From JAJFKB01 sp965230515 (GTDB lineage: Bacteria; Pseudomonadota; Gammaproteobacteria; Pseudomonadales; IMCC2047): a stretch of 64,000 nt of DNA. Shown here in pieces: positions 1 through 8,494 of this stretch. Under the pieces are notes generated by a model. It had not been told where the DNA came from. It was given only the letters and a program-made list of their open reading frames with translations, and did not search any database. A program made the translations under genes and the position numbers. Position 1 is the first letter of the stretch; each line of letters begins with the position of its first letter. The stretch is from contig OZ246007.1 of NCBI GenBank assembly GCA_965230515.1, positions 3,348,001-3,412,000 on the forward strand, given 5' to 3'.

Positions 1-466
1 CTTCAAATAGCGCTACCATCGCTGAGCCAGTATTTGAGAACCCGAGGCCGTCTAACTCGGATTGGAAACTGGCAGAGGGGCCAAAAATGAAATCCCACGA
101 ATCATCTGATGGGTCAGCATTGCCTTTGTCGTCAAAAATTGAAGACAATACTTGAATTTCAAATATTCCCGTTAGCTCAGGCCCCTCAACGTTTTGATCT
201 CCGATACCAAAAGGGGTTATCTTTTCAATGTCAAAGATGCCTCTTAACCGATCTCCTACTTCTAAAAGGGTATTACCTTCCCGAGAGCAACTACCAAGAA
301 CATCGTTCGGGCTGCTATATTCACAGTTTAATAGGTACTCTGCACTGTTATCCTGAAGCAGGTTTATACCCGGCAACAGCAGGCTATTTATTGATGCTGC
401 ATTTGCGCTGCCTGCCAAAGCTAATCCGCCTGTAAGGGCAATAGCGGCTAATTGACGTTTTTTCAT
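1..466 (-). CDS. secreted protein, N-terminal part; probable PEP-CTERM substrate
   Basis: The reading frame is open from an ATG at 466 to the window edge, so the C-terminus is missing; 155 codons are visible. Residues 1-23 form a clear Sec signal peptide: MKKRQ, a hydrophobic stretch, then SANA-A as the cleavage site. The mature part is acidic, with two cysteines (in NCEYSS and GSCSRE) and no recognised domain. A GGAGA ribosome-binding site lies 9-10 bases upstream. Signal peptides of this style next to an XrtA locus are typical of PEP-CTERM proteins, whose PEP motif, membrane helix and basic tail would be at the unseen C-terminus. The sigma-54-type promoter at 570-586 fits such a role. The exact function is unknown, and calling it an exosortase substrate is inference. 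Confidence 0.7.
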   Translation of the reverse strand, partial: MKKRQLAAIALTGGLALAGSANAASINSLLLPGINLLQDNSAEYLLNCEYSSPNDVLGSCSREGNTLLEVGDRLRGIFDIEKITPFGIGDQNVEGPELTGIFEIQVLSSIFDDKGNADPSDDSWDFIFGPSASFQSELDGLGFSNTGSAMVALFE

Positions 467-569
467 AATAAAATCTCCACGCTTTATTGACTATTTCTAT
501 AGTTAGTTTGCGGCACTCGACTAATCACTTATAGTAACAGGCCTTATCTCTTGTACTAGGTATACCAAG

Positions 570-586
570 AGCACATATCGTGCCAA
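570..586 (-). promoter_or_regulatory. sigma-54 (RpoN) type -24/-12 promoter
   Basis: On the minus strand this reads TTGGCACGATATGTGCT. It has the invariant GG at -24 and GC at -12 with exactly 10 bases between them, and TGGCACG matches the -24 consensus fully; the -12 box is GTGC rather than TTGC. Transcription would start near 558, giving a leader of about 90 bases before the ATG at 466. PEP-CTERM genes are known to be linked to the sigma-54 activator pair PrsK/PrsR. Those regulators are not in this window. Confidence 0.65.
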
Positions 587-678
587 TTTTTTTTTAATTA
601 ATAAAAACAAAAGGTTGTGTTTTTATTCTTTTGTTCAAATAGCGTAAGTGTAAAAAAAACCGACAGATATTAGTTGGG

Positions 679-1599
679 CTAAAGAAATTTCTTTTTCTCA
701 ATGCTAGAGGGGTGCTTTCCCGCTCTTTTATATAGTTTTTTAAACAGCCAAAATTTTAATTTTTGAATCACCCCATTGTTACCCCAGCGAAGTTTTTTGA
801 GCTTATAACAAGATTTGTATGCATCATACTGATGATAATAGGGGGCCGAGTATATTTTGCCGCGCCCAAGAACTAGTTTGATGGTTTCGGTAGCGACCAC
901 GCCTGCACAGAGCTGCACAGCCGCAGCACAGGAAGGCCCCCTTTTTTCATCCAAATTGACATACTTTCGGTCCATGTAGGAAAGATGTGTCGCTTTTGGT
1001 GCAGTACCCAATGCAAATAGTACATACTTGTCGAAGTCGGATTTAGCAAGATCCATGGCAAAATAATCGTGCCAAGACATTTTTCCTGGTTCGAAGATAA
1101 GCAATGCAGTGCTAAAGCCAATGGGCCCTGCTGCAACCACCGGTATGTTTTTTGAGTAAGTAGCTTTGTAAAAAATATCTCGTGCATCTGTGGCAAAATA
1201 GTCCAGACCATCTATCGCGACATCAACATCCTTCAAATACGCATCTATATTCTCTCTATTGATGCCTTCATCAAAGGAAGTAACGTTGGCTTCCGGGTTG
1301 ATATCCAGGATCATCCTCTTCATCACATCAGACTTCTTCTGCCCCAAAGTAGAGATCATTGCACCGCTTTGGCGGTTGAAATTATGCAACTCAAAATGGT
1401 CAAAATCCGCTATGTGGAAATTTCCAATACCCATTCGCGCCAATGTTACTGCATGTACTCCGCCGACTCCGCCTAATCCAGCGATTGAGACAGTCGAGCG
1501 CTTTAGCTTCTGCTGCTCTTCTGGCTGGACCAGACCTAGGTTTCTGGAGAAGGCTATATCGTAGGAGAAGCTATTTATATCGTTTGAGCTATCTGTCAT
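679..1599 (-). CDS. ThiF/MoeB/HesA-family adenylyltransferase (E1-like)
   Basis: 306 residues. A Rossmann-type nucleotide-binding motif GLGGVG lies at 41-46, followed by the HIADFDHFELHNFNRQ segment, which corresponds to the ATP-binding D/E-x-D and N-x-N-R-Q motifs of E1-like enzymes. The family adenylates a C-terminal carboxylate, either on a ubiquitin-like sulfur carrier or on a peptide. The cysteine in RGPSCAAAVQ could be the catalytic thiol. No ThiS/MoaD-like carrier is visible nearby. The C-terminal 45 residues are very basic. It lies 140 bases downstream of the methyltransferase on the same strand and may be co-transcribed with it. Substrate unknown. Confidence 0.85.
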   Translation of the reverse strand: MTDSSNDINSFSYDIAFSRNLGLVQPEEQQKLKRSTVSIAGLGGVGGVHAVTLARMGIGNFHIADFDHFELHNFNRQSGAMISTLGQKKSDVMKRMILDINPEANVTSFDEGINRENIDAYLKDVDVAIDGLDYFATDARDIFYKATYSKNIPVVAAGPIGFSTALLIFEPGKMSWHDYFAMDLAKSDFDKYVLFALGTAPKATHLSYMDRKYVNLDEKRGPSCAAAVQLCAGVVATETIKLVLGRGKIYSAPYYHQYDAYKSCYKLKKLRWGNNGVIQKLKFWLFKKLYKRAGKHPSSIEKKKFL

Positions 1600-1739
1600 A
1601 GGCAGTTAGTCTTCTTTTTGTATCGTCGTATTTAACCGCACACAATTATTTAGGGGCTGTTATCACTGATTTGATTACGGTGAAGTGAGTGTGTGCAAAA
1701 AATAGTTGTTAGATTATTCCCATATTGAATACTGAAAAC

Positions 1740-2768
1740 CTACTTTATCCCAACAATGATGCCATGATGTCTGGGTAGCTCATGGCGCTCTGTTTGTGTG
1801 AAACCAGCGTTTGCCAAGAATCCTTCGTAATCTTTCCAGGTATAAAGCATGCCTTCACCCGTTGCTATGGTGAGGAAGTAAGGCGAACCCAGCGCAGTGG
1901 CCATGGGTCCTATACCGTCATCATTTGCCATCATGTTAAATATAAACAGTTTTCCATCTTTTGGTAGCGCATCATAGGAGCGTTTTAAAAGCATAGTGTT
2001 CCGCTCTGGCGACCAGATTGTCATCATGTGTGAGAATATGATCCCGTCTATTCCTTCAGGAAAATCCGTAATAAAGAAGTTGCCTTCATGTGTGCTGATT
2101 CTATCTGACAGGCCTTGTTGCGCAATGTTTTCTCTGGCAATGGCGCATACCGTTGGTGCATCGAAGACAGTTAATGATAAGTGAGGGTGAGCTTTAGCTA
2201 AAGCAATTGCATTGGTTCCATCTCCGCCCCCAGCATCCACCAAATGTTTAATAGAACTGAAGTCGGCTTTTTGTGCCAGTAATTGGTTGGCGGAGCCAGA
2301 TAAGGAACTCATGGCATCCTGGAATGTTTTTTCCAGGGCAGGGTCATGGGCTATTCTGGCATACAAATTATCTTCATTTCCTGGAAAGTGCCGCAAACCG
2401 ATATTGGTATTTGCTTTAAGAGATTCCAAAAAGTCTATTTCAGCCGGATAGACAATGTGGTGCTGCCAGCCGAGTACGTCGATCATGTTGCCAGGGCTTT
2501 GTTTTGTCAGCAACTCCTCAACAATAGTGCTATTGGAATATGATTCTTCCTTTTTGAGTATCAGCTTGAGAGTGGCTAGGCCTGTCAAAAGAATCCTGGT
2601 TGGTTGCGCTTCTAAACCTATTGCATTGCCAATCTCTTCAGATTCAAGTCCTGGTGACTTGGAGAGGTTATCAAAAACGCCCAGGTTCACACCCGCCCAA
2701 AGCAATTGGAATGCCGTATGTCCACCAGCGATGAGCGCGAGCTGATCAAAAGTTAGTTCATCTTTCAT
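1740..2768 (-). CDS. SAM-dependent O-methyltransferase
   Basis: 342 residues, the usual length for the caffeate/acetylserotonin/hydroxyneurosporene O-methyltransferase family. Residues 1-105 form the helical dimerisation domain (DQLALIAGGHTAFQLLWAG). The SAM-binding motif DAGGGDG is at 178-184, with the acidic ribose-binding residue in LTVFDAP. FSHMMTIWSPE fits the region carrying the catalytic base in this family, although the usual His-Asp pair is altered. It probably methylates a hydroxyl on a small molecule. The start ATG at 2768 has only a weak GGGG upstream. It is followed by the ThiF gene on the same strand; the pair sits outside the usual exopolysaccharide core. Confidence 0.82.
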   Translation of the reverse strand: MKDELTFDQLALIAGGHTAFQLLWAGVNLGVFDNLSKSPGLESEEIGNAIGLEAQPTRILLTGLATLKLILKKEESYSNSTIVEELLTKQSPGNMIDVLGWQHHIVYPAEIDFLESLKANTNIGLRHFPGNEDNLYARIAHDPALEKTFQDAMSSLSGSANQLLAQKADFSSIKHLVDAGGGDGTNAIALAKAHPHLSLTVFDAPTVCAIARENIAQQGLSDRISTHEGNFFITDFPEGIDGIIFSHMMTIWSPERNTMLLKRSYDALPKDGKLFIFNMMANDDGIGPMATALGSPYFLTIATGEGMLYTWKDYEGFLANAGFTQTERHELPRHHGIIVGIK

Positions 2769-3403
2769 AATTCAAGCCCCATTTTGCAATTACTTGTGCT
2801 TGCTTCAACATATTACCGTTCGTGTAATCAGTATAGTTGATTCTAACTGTTAAATTTTCAGACACCCAACGTTAATTAGCATGACCAAATGACTACAGCC
2901 CACGCCGTCAAGCCCTGCTGTTGCGATTCGTTCGGTACGCAAAATCAGTTGTTGTTCCGCTGTAACCCATCCTATATTGCGGGAGGAGGCTTTGCCGTAA
3001 TCGAACGCCATTGGTGCCTGTAAAAAGTTTAAATAACGGTTAATTTTGATGTTGCCATTTGTTATCGCTAGAATAGCGCAATTGTATATGGTTGTGCAGC
3101 TCTAAACTGGCTTAGTTTATTTGATGCTTGTATGATTGTCTTTCGCTGCGACGTTTTATGGTACCCAAAGGGTATTTCAGGAAAGATTAGGCGAAAGAGG
3201 CCGCTCAAAACAGTCACGGAAAGCAGGATTATTGACTGAATTCAAAGATTATAATGGAAAAAGGGAGATATCTCATGGAAGAAGGAGGAAAGCTCTGATT
3301 CACTGATCGGGCAATAAGGACTATCTTGGGGCTGGTGTTTGACAACAGCAGGCACAGGCTAATTAAACTGGGTTAACGCATTCATTTGGGGTACTTATTG
3401 TTC
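2769..3403. other. intergenic region between divergent genes
   Basis: 635 bases with no convincing gene. It must hold the promoters for the methyltransferase (minus) and the acyltransferase (plus). Two small open frames are present: MIVFRCDV... at about 3132 (35 codons) and MEKGRYLM... at about 3254 (14 codons). Neither has a recognisable product. The last 230 bases are rich in GGA trinucleotides and are listed separately. Confidence 0.5.
3178..3293 (+). promoter_or_regulatory. GGA-rich leader, possible CsrA/RsmA-binding region
   Basis: About 115 bases in the leader of the first acyltransferase carry eight GGA trinucleotides (such as CAGGAAAG, CACGGAAAG, ATGGAAAA, AAGGAGGAAAG). CsrA/RsmA proteins bind GGA, best when shown in hairpin loops. 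I see no terminator and no clear hairpin ladder, so this could be a CsrA-regulated leader, a small RNA or chance. Confidence 0.25.
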
Positions 3404-4231
3404 GTGGATCATTTAGGTAAAAGGTTTAACCGATACTTTACTACGATAAGGGCAAACACACCGGCATTGCTGGATGATGCAATGCAACTTCGATTTCAGG
3501 TTTACTGTATTGAAAACGGGTTTGAGGACAGGTGCCAGTTCGAAGGCGACCGTGAGTTTGACAGTTACGATCTGCATTCCGTGCATTCAATTATTCGTTA
3601 TGTAAATAATGACCACACGGCAGCCACCACGAGGCTTATTTTACCCCGCAAAAAACAAAACGGGATCTATTTCCCGATTCAAGCGTATATAGAAAGCGAA
3701 AAGTTTAAAGCGATGGTCCCGGACTGGGATGTTGATGATATCCAATCGTTTGCAGAAATTTCACGATTCTGTGTTTCGAAGGAGTTTAAGAATCGTTTTA
3801 GTGAGTCTAATTCAGTCGCAGGCATATCGGATTATGTGGATGCGAATAGCAATATAGAGAAGCTTAGTCAGGTGTCCGGTGAGTCCGAACTGGTCGTAGA
3901 GTCTAGATGTGATGCAAGAATGCTGCCTCATCTGACGATAGGCTTGATGGCAGCGATTTTTGAGATGAGCGCAGAGGAAAACCTGAAATATTGGTTTGCG
4001 TTGATGGAACCTTCTCTTTTGCGATTGCTGGGTCGATTTGGCATTGAATTTATGCCTATTGGCGAAGTGGTTGAACATCACGGTATCCGCCAGCCCTGTT
4101 GTGCAAAGATTGATGATATTGCACTTGGAATATGGCAGAAAAGGCCGGACGTATGGCGTTTTGTCACGCAAAATGGAGAGGTGTGGCCGCTGCCGGAGCA
4201 CGCAGATATTCAAATTGTCTCAGCGGTTTAG
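3404..4231 (+). CDS. PEP-CTERM/exosortase system-associated acyltransferase (LuxI-like), copy 1
   Basis: Related to autoinducer (acyl-homoserine lactone) synthases and to the exosortase-linked acyltransferase family TIGR03694. From a GTG at 3404 it is 275 residues. LuxI-type landmarks are visible: LRFQVYC near the N-terminus, the acidic DSYDLHSVH segment, the ATTRLILP strand with its Arg, and FAEISRFCVS with the Glu and Arg of the active site. I chose GTG 3404 over TTG 3386 because it has GGGG about 12 bases upstream and because its N-terminus then aligns with the second copy at 4261-5025 (SFNSYFRLI versus RFNRYFTTI). The protein probably transfers an acyl group from acyl-ACP or acyl-CoA; the acceptor is unknown. 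It is convergent with copy 2. Confidence 0.8.
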   Translation: MDHLGKRFNRYFTTIRANTPALLDDAMQLRFQVYCIENGFEDRCQFEGDREFDSYDLHSVHSIIRYVNNDHTAATTRLILPRKKQNGIYFPIQAYIESEKFKAMVPDWDVDDIQSFAEISRFCVSKEFKNRFSESNSVAGISDYVDANSNIEKLSQVSGESELVVESRCDARMLPHLTIGLMAAIFEMSAEENLKYWFALMEPSLLRLLGRFGIEFMPIGEVVEHHGIRQPCCAKIDDIALGIWQKRPDVWRFVTQNGEVWPLPEHADIQIVSAV

Positions 4232-4260
4232 AGTTCGCAGTTAAATACCGGGTGGCTCGT

Positions 4261-5025
4261 TCAGCTAGCTTTCTGGTGTAGTTGCGCTGATTTTGATAGT
4301 TGCGTTTTGACGGTGCCCCTAATCAGTTTGAAAAGTGACGCCACTTCCGGCTTCATACCTTTTCTTAACATTTCCTGGTCTATATAAAAGGGCGCTCTTT
4401 GACCGTGGTACTCCATGATTTCGCCACACCGCTCAAATTTAATACCAATACGTGCCATTGCTCTGGCCAGCCGAGGCTCGGCCATTATAAAAGCGTAGTC
4501 CAATTCTGCTTCAACAAAAAGAGCCGCACAGACAAGGTATAAACCTACCGAGATATAGGGAAACAGCCTGTTTTTGTCAGATTCCGGGTGCTTTTGAGGT
4601 GAGTCAACGACATAGGGTTTGCCTTTTTCACCCGCTCTTCGGCGAAATCGGGAGGGAACTGCAAGCCGCGATACCTCGCCATAGGTTCCAGGTGATAAAG
4701 CAGTGAGATCAATAGTACTTTTATCAAAGGTGTCCAGGCAGTATTTTTCGATGGGAAAACCCGGTTTTTGTGAACCTTGCGGAGGGATAACGAATCTTAC
4801 GGTGCCCGCAAATTCGCCACTTTGTTTGTGTTGAAGCAGAAAGTGTTTTGAAACGATATCAAACTCATCTTTTTCGATATCTTTCGGGCAGTTTTCTTCC
4901 AGGCGCAATTCTTCACAAAATACGTCGTAACGAATTTTAAAGACCTGTTTTAACAACTCATCAGTGTCGGCATAGATTAGGCGAAAATAAGAGTTAAAAC
5001 TATCTGCGAGGTTGTTGTGCATCAT
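4261..5025 (-). CDS. PEP-CTERM/exosortase system-associated acyltransferase (LuxI-like), copy 2
   Basis: 254 residues, same family as the convergent gene at 3404-4231 but clearly diverged from it. Visible landmarks: KIRYDVFCEEL near the N-terminus, DEFDIVSKHFLL, GTVRFVIPP with its Arg, and YGEVSRLAVP with the Glu-Arg pair found in autoinducer synthases. The C-terminal half contains AEPRLARAMARIGIKFERCG, matching MEPSLLRLLGRFGIEFMPIG of copy 1. The two stop codons are only about 30 bases apart with no clear terminator between them. It reads away from the export operon at 5266, so the 240-base gap probably holds divergent promoters. Two members side by side suggest two acyl donors, two acceptors or a heteromer. 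Confidence 0.82.
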   Translation of the reverse strand: MMHNNLADSFNSYFRLIYADTDELLKQVFKIRYDVFCEELRLEENCPKDIEKDEFDIVSKHFLLQHKQSGEFAGTVRFVIPPQGSQKPGFPIEKYCLDTFDKSTIDLTALSPGTYGEVSRLAVPSRFRRRAGEKGKPYVVDSPQKHPESDKNRLFPYISVGLYLVCAALFVEAELDYAFIMAEPRLARAMARIGIKFERCGEIMEYHGQRAPFYIDQEMLRKGMKPEVASLFKLIRGTVKTQLSKSAQLHQKAS

Positions 5026-5265
5026 TTAATAAGAACCGCGCTCGTTTGCTATCCAGCTATATAATGATTAAAAAAGAACCACAGTTTTTATTTAGTATAG
5101 AAGAAATCGTTTTTTTAGCTATTTTTACGATCAATTTGTCATTTTTTGGATATGCGAGCTATAGTATCTATGCATCAGTATCTTTATGGAAATAGTGGCA
5201 GGCTTGGCTTATGATATGTTTTCACTTCGCATAATCTAAGTTGCCAAACAGGGTGGATAGTAACA

Positions 5266-5916
5266 ATGAATAAATCAGGATATTTTCCAGTAAGCTATAA
5301 AGGCGTTGTTTTGACTTGCCTGATGGCCTTTATTTTGGGCGGGTGTTCTTCAAAAGCGCCTCAGTTGCCTTCGGCGACGCTTAAACAGCCTTATACGACA
5401 TCGCCTAGCGATTATACTTATTTAATCGGACCTGGTGATTCGGTTCAGATATTCGTATGGCGTAATCCAGAGGTTTCGAATACTGTTTTGGTGCGACCCG
5501 ATGGTAAAATAACTGCGCCGCTTGTTGAAGAGTTGGCTGCCAGTGGCAAAACACCGGCGCAGCTTGCCCGAGATATCGAAAAAGTGCTTTCCGAGTATAT
5601 TAAGGAACCCATTGTAACGGTGATGGTGGGTGGATTTGTCGGGCCTTATAGCGAGCAGATTCGAATAATTGGTGAAGCAACCAACCCCCAGGCTATTCCT
5701 TATCGCGAAAATATGACATTGCTTGACGTGATGATTGCGGTAGGCGGGATTACGGAATTTGCAGCGGGTAACAAAGCAACGATCGTGCGCATTGTTGGCG
5801 ATCAGCAGAAAGAGTACCGGGTTAAATTAAACAAACTTATACGAGATGGCGATATCTCTGCTAATGCCGATATGTTGCCTGGTGATATTCTGATTATACC
5901 GGAATCGTTTTTCTAG
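5266..5916 (+). CDS. XrtA-type polysaccharide export lipoprotein (Wza/OPX family)
   Basis: 216 residues, short like other exosortase-linked exporters (TIGR03027 type). Residues 1-26 form a lipoprotein signal with lipobox LGGC; Cys27 would be lipidated and anchored in the outer membrane. The poly_export (PES) domain follows at about 45-125 (DYTYLIGPGDSVQIFVW, then VRPDGKITAPLVEEL), and a SLBB-like segment at about 130-200 (IRIIGEATNPQAIPYRENMTLLDVM). Such proteins form the ring or channel that passes the polymer through the outer membrane. It is the first gene of the core export operon, followed 59 bases later by the chain-length protein. Confidence 0.92.
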   Translation: MNKSGYFPVSYKGVVLTCLMAFILGGCSSKAPQLPSATLKQPYTTSPSDYTYLIGPGDSVQIFVWRNPEVSNTVLVRPDGKITAPLVEELAASGKTPAQLARDIEKVLSEYIKEPIVTVMVGGFVGPYSEQIRIIGEATNPQAIPYRENMTLLDVMIAVGGITEFAAGNKATIVRIVGDQQKEYRVKLNKLIRDGDISANADMLPGDILIIPESFF

Positions 5917-5975
5917 TATCGAATCAGTGAAGACAGGGAAACGCTGGATTTAATATAAGGGCAAGAAGTTAGTCT

Positions 5976-7523
5976 ATGCAGGAAATTATTGATCTCGTTA
6001 TCTATTACGCACGTGCAATCTGGCTGAAACGCTGGATTGCATTGGTTGTGGCCTGGTTGGTTTGTATTGTTGGATGGGCTGTTATTTTTAAGTTGCCGGA
6101 TCAATACCAGGCCAGCGCCAGGGTTCATATCGATACCCAATCGTTGCTGAAGCCGCTATTGAGAGGTTTGACCTTTTCTACGTCGGCCAACCAGCAGGTA
6201 AACCTGATGGTGACCACACTGTTAAGTCGGCCTAATCTGGAGAAAGTGGCGCGAATGACGGACCTGGATCTGACAGCAAGAACGGATCAGGAGATGGATG
6301 AACTGCTGGATGACCTTAAGGACAGTATTGAACTGGCAAGGGTTGATCGACAGGATCTGTACAAAATCAGTTATACACATGAAGACCGGGAGATGGCTAA
6401 ACGGGTGGTTCAGTCTGTCTTGACGGTCTTTGTGGAAAATACGCTAGGTGAAAACCGTGAAGAATCGGTAACGGCTAAACGTTTTCTTGATGCCGAGCTG
6501 AAGGAATATGAGCAGCGATTAAAAGAATCTGAAGCACGCGTTGTTGAGTTTAAACGTAAAAATGTGGGTTATTTATCCGGCGTTGGTAATGATTATTATC
6601 AGAGACTTCAGCAAAGTATGGGCGAGCTTGAGTCTGCCAAGTTGGTGTTGATAGAGGCAAAGCGACAACAGGAATCGATTGAGGAGCAAATTGAAGACCA
6701 GGAGGAGGAGCTTTCCTTCATTTTTGATCAGACTTCCAGCGAAGGCTCAACGATCTATGATTCTCGAATAGCGGCGCTGGAAACGCGTTTGGATGAGATG
6801 TTTTTAAAATACACTGATAAACATCCAGATGTAATCACTATTAAGTCGCAGATCGAAGACTTAAAAGACAAGCGTGAAGAAGAACTTTCCAAGCGCTCCG
6901 ATGTGGTGGATCAGGAAAACCCTGTGATGCAATCGTTAAAATTAAGTCTCAGTCAAGCGGAAGCGCAGGTTGCAGCTCTGGAGGCACGCGTCAGCTCTCA
7001 CCGTTCCAAAGTGGAAAATCTTAAGAAGCTGGTGCATACCATTCCGGCCATTGAAGCCGAAATGGCTGATCTTAATCGTGATTACGGTGTTATAAAGAAA
7101 AAGCACCAGGAACTGCTTAATAGAAGGGAGCAGGCTTCCATCACTCAGAAAGCGAGTCAGGCGTCCGATGATATTGAATTTAAAGTGATTGATCCTACTC
7201 GAGCGGCGTTTGAGCCATCCGGACCACCGCGTATACTCTATATGAGCGCTGTTTTGGTAGCCGGTTTGGCACTGGGCGTGGGTGCTGCACTTTTACTGGT
7301 TCTGATAAAGCCTACTTTTGCCAGCGTCAGGATGCTGGCTCTGCAAACTGGGATGCCTGTATTGGGTGCAGTTGCGTATGTTAGAACAGAAGAGCAGTTC
7401 AAGGCGCAGCGGCGCTATACATACCTGTTTCTGGGGGCGGCCTTTATGTTATTGGTGGTATTCTCCAGTTTGCTGCTCTACCAGTTGTTAATGTTAAACG
7501 CAGCTGGCGCATCGTTGCTGTAA
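5976..7523 (+). CDS. XrtA system chain-length determinant protein (Wzz/GumC-like)
   Basis: 515 residues, inner-membrane co-polymerase. A transmembrane helix at about 20-40 follows the short cytoplasmic start. The Wzz domain spans roughly 8-100, a long charged coiled coil covers about 170-410 in the periplasm, and a second membrane helix lies at about 428-450 after the proline-rich FEPSGPPRIL. A further hydrophobic stretch near 485-508 suggests one more C-terminal helix. There is no kinase domain; that is the next gene. It controls polymer length and links the inner-membrane assembly machinery to the lipoprotein exporter upstream (TIGR03007-type). Confidence 0.9.
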   Translation: MQEIIDLVIYYARAIWLKRWIALVVAWLVCIVGWAVIFKLPDQYQASARVHIDTQSLLKPLLRGLTFSTSANQQVNLMVTTLLSRPNLEKVARMTDLDLTARTDQEMDELLDDLKDSIELARVDRQDLYKISYTHEDREMAKRVVQSVLTVFVENTLGENREESVTAKRFLDAELKEYEQRLKESEARVVEFKRKNVGYLSGVGNDYYQRLQQSMGELESAKLVLIEAKRQQESIEEQIEDQEEELSFIFDQTSSEGSTIYDSRIAALETRLDEMFLKYTDKHPDVITIKSQIEDLKDKREEELSKRSDVVDQENPVMQSLKLSLSQAEAQVAALEARVSSHRSKVENLKKLVHTIPAIEAEMADLNRDYGVIKKKHQELLNRREQASITQKASQASDDIEFKVIDPTRAAFEPSGPPRILYMSAVLVAGLALGVGAALLLVLIKPTFASVRMLALQTGMPVLGAVAYVRTEEQFKAQRRYTYLFLGAAFMLLVVFSSLLLYQLLMLNAAGASLL

Positions 7524-7537
7524 TTTGAGATTTTGAT

Positions 7538-8470
7538 ATGGATACCATTGAAAAAGCGTTAAAAAAACACCAGTCGGAAGCTGATGAACCGCCGGTTAAC
7601 GAATCACCAGATGTTGGTGAGTTGAGCGCTGATATTGGTGATAATAAGGCCTTCGCAGACCCCGAACAACTGCCTGAAAACGAACAGGTCGAGCAGTTTG
7701 AAAAGGAACCGTCAGAGCCGGTTATCCAGGAACAATCTGGAAATGGACAAGTCCTGGAGCTGGATTTGAATGCTTTGGGAGAAATTGGCATCATTGTTCC
7801 CGACGATAAACGAAGTCAATTAAAAGAAGAGTATAAACATATCAAGAGGCCATTATTGCAGAAGGCCGCGCTTGAGGGTAATCAGCTGACTCACAGTAAC
7901 CTGATCATGGTGAGCAGTGCCCATTCCGGAGAAGGGAAAACGTTTAGCTCTCTTAACCTGGCGATGAGCATTGCCGTAGAACGTGACCGAAGAGTGCTTT
8001 TAATTGACGCGGATGTGGTTAAACCCAGCCTTGATGGTTTATTAAATGTTGCGGGGCGTCCTGGTCTCGTAGATTATTTGAATGGTGAAGTGAGTGATTT
8101 TCGTGAAGTGCTGATCAAGACTAATGTCACTAACTTAACCATAGTTCCTGCCGGTCGCTCGCACCACCTCACACATGAATTGCTGGCCAGTAATGCTATG
8201 AGAGATTTGGCCAATGAAATGGCAAGCCGTTACCCGGATCGAATCATCATACTGGATTCGCCTCCAGTGTTAGCGACCAGTGAAGCGAAAGTATTATCGC
8301 GACTGGTTGGCCAAATAGTGTTAGTGGTAGAGCAGGACAAAACATCACAAACAGCGGTTAAGGATGCCATTGAATTTTTGGAGAAAGATAAAATTACCGG
8401 CTTACTTCTGAATAAATCCAAAACAGCCAGTGAAACATACTATGGCTATTATTACGGTGAAAATAAATAG
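7538..8470 (+). CDS. XrtA-associated bacterial tyrosine autokinase
   Basis: 310 residues, cytoplasmic BY-kinase partner of the chain-length protein, which ends 14 bases upstream. Residues 1-95 are acidic and low in complexity. The kinase domain has Walker A SAHSGEGKT at 127-135, Walker A' LLIDAD at 154-159 and Walker B IILDSPP at 237-243. The C-terminus is a tyrosine cluster, TYYGYYYG at 300-307, the expected autophosphorylation tail. Cycles of tail phosphorylation are known to tune polymer assembly in this family (TIGR03018-type). Spacing implies translation within the same operon. Confidence 0.92.
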   Translation: MDTIEKALKKHQSEADEPPVNESPDVGELSADIGDNKAFADPEQLPENEQVEQFEKEPSEPVIQEQSGNGQVLELDLNALGEIGIIVPDDKRSQLKEEYKHIKRPLLQKAALEGNQLTHSNLIMVSSAHSGEGKTFSSLNLAMSIAVERDRRVLLIDADVVKPSLDGLLNVAGRPGLVDYLNGEVSDFREVLIKTNVTNLTIVPAGRSHHLTHELLASNAMRDLANEMASRYPDRIIILDSPPVLATSEAKVLSRLVGQIVLVVEQDKTSQTAVKDAIEFLEKDKITGLLLNKSKTASETYYGYYYGENK

Positions 8471-8494
8471 TTTTCAGATATTGGGGATACCACT

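Noticed and set aside
3132..3298. Two short open frames in the acyltransferase leader
   Set aside because: 35 and 14 codons, with no recognisable product or conserved motif; reported only as part of the intergenic entry.
5195..5225. TGGCAGGCTTGGCT as a sigma-54 promoter before the export operon
   Set aside because: The GG to GC distances are 8 bases or do not occur; not a -24/-12 promoter.
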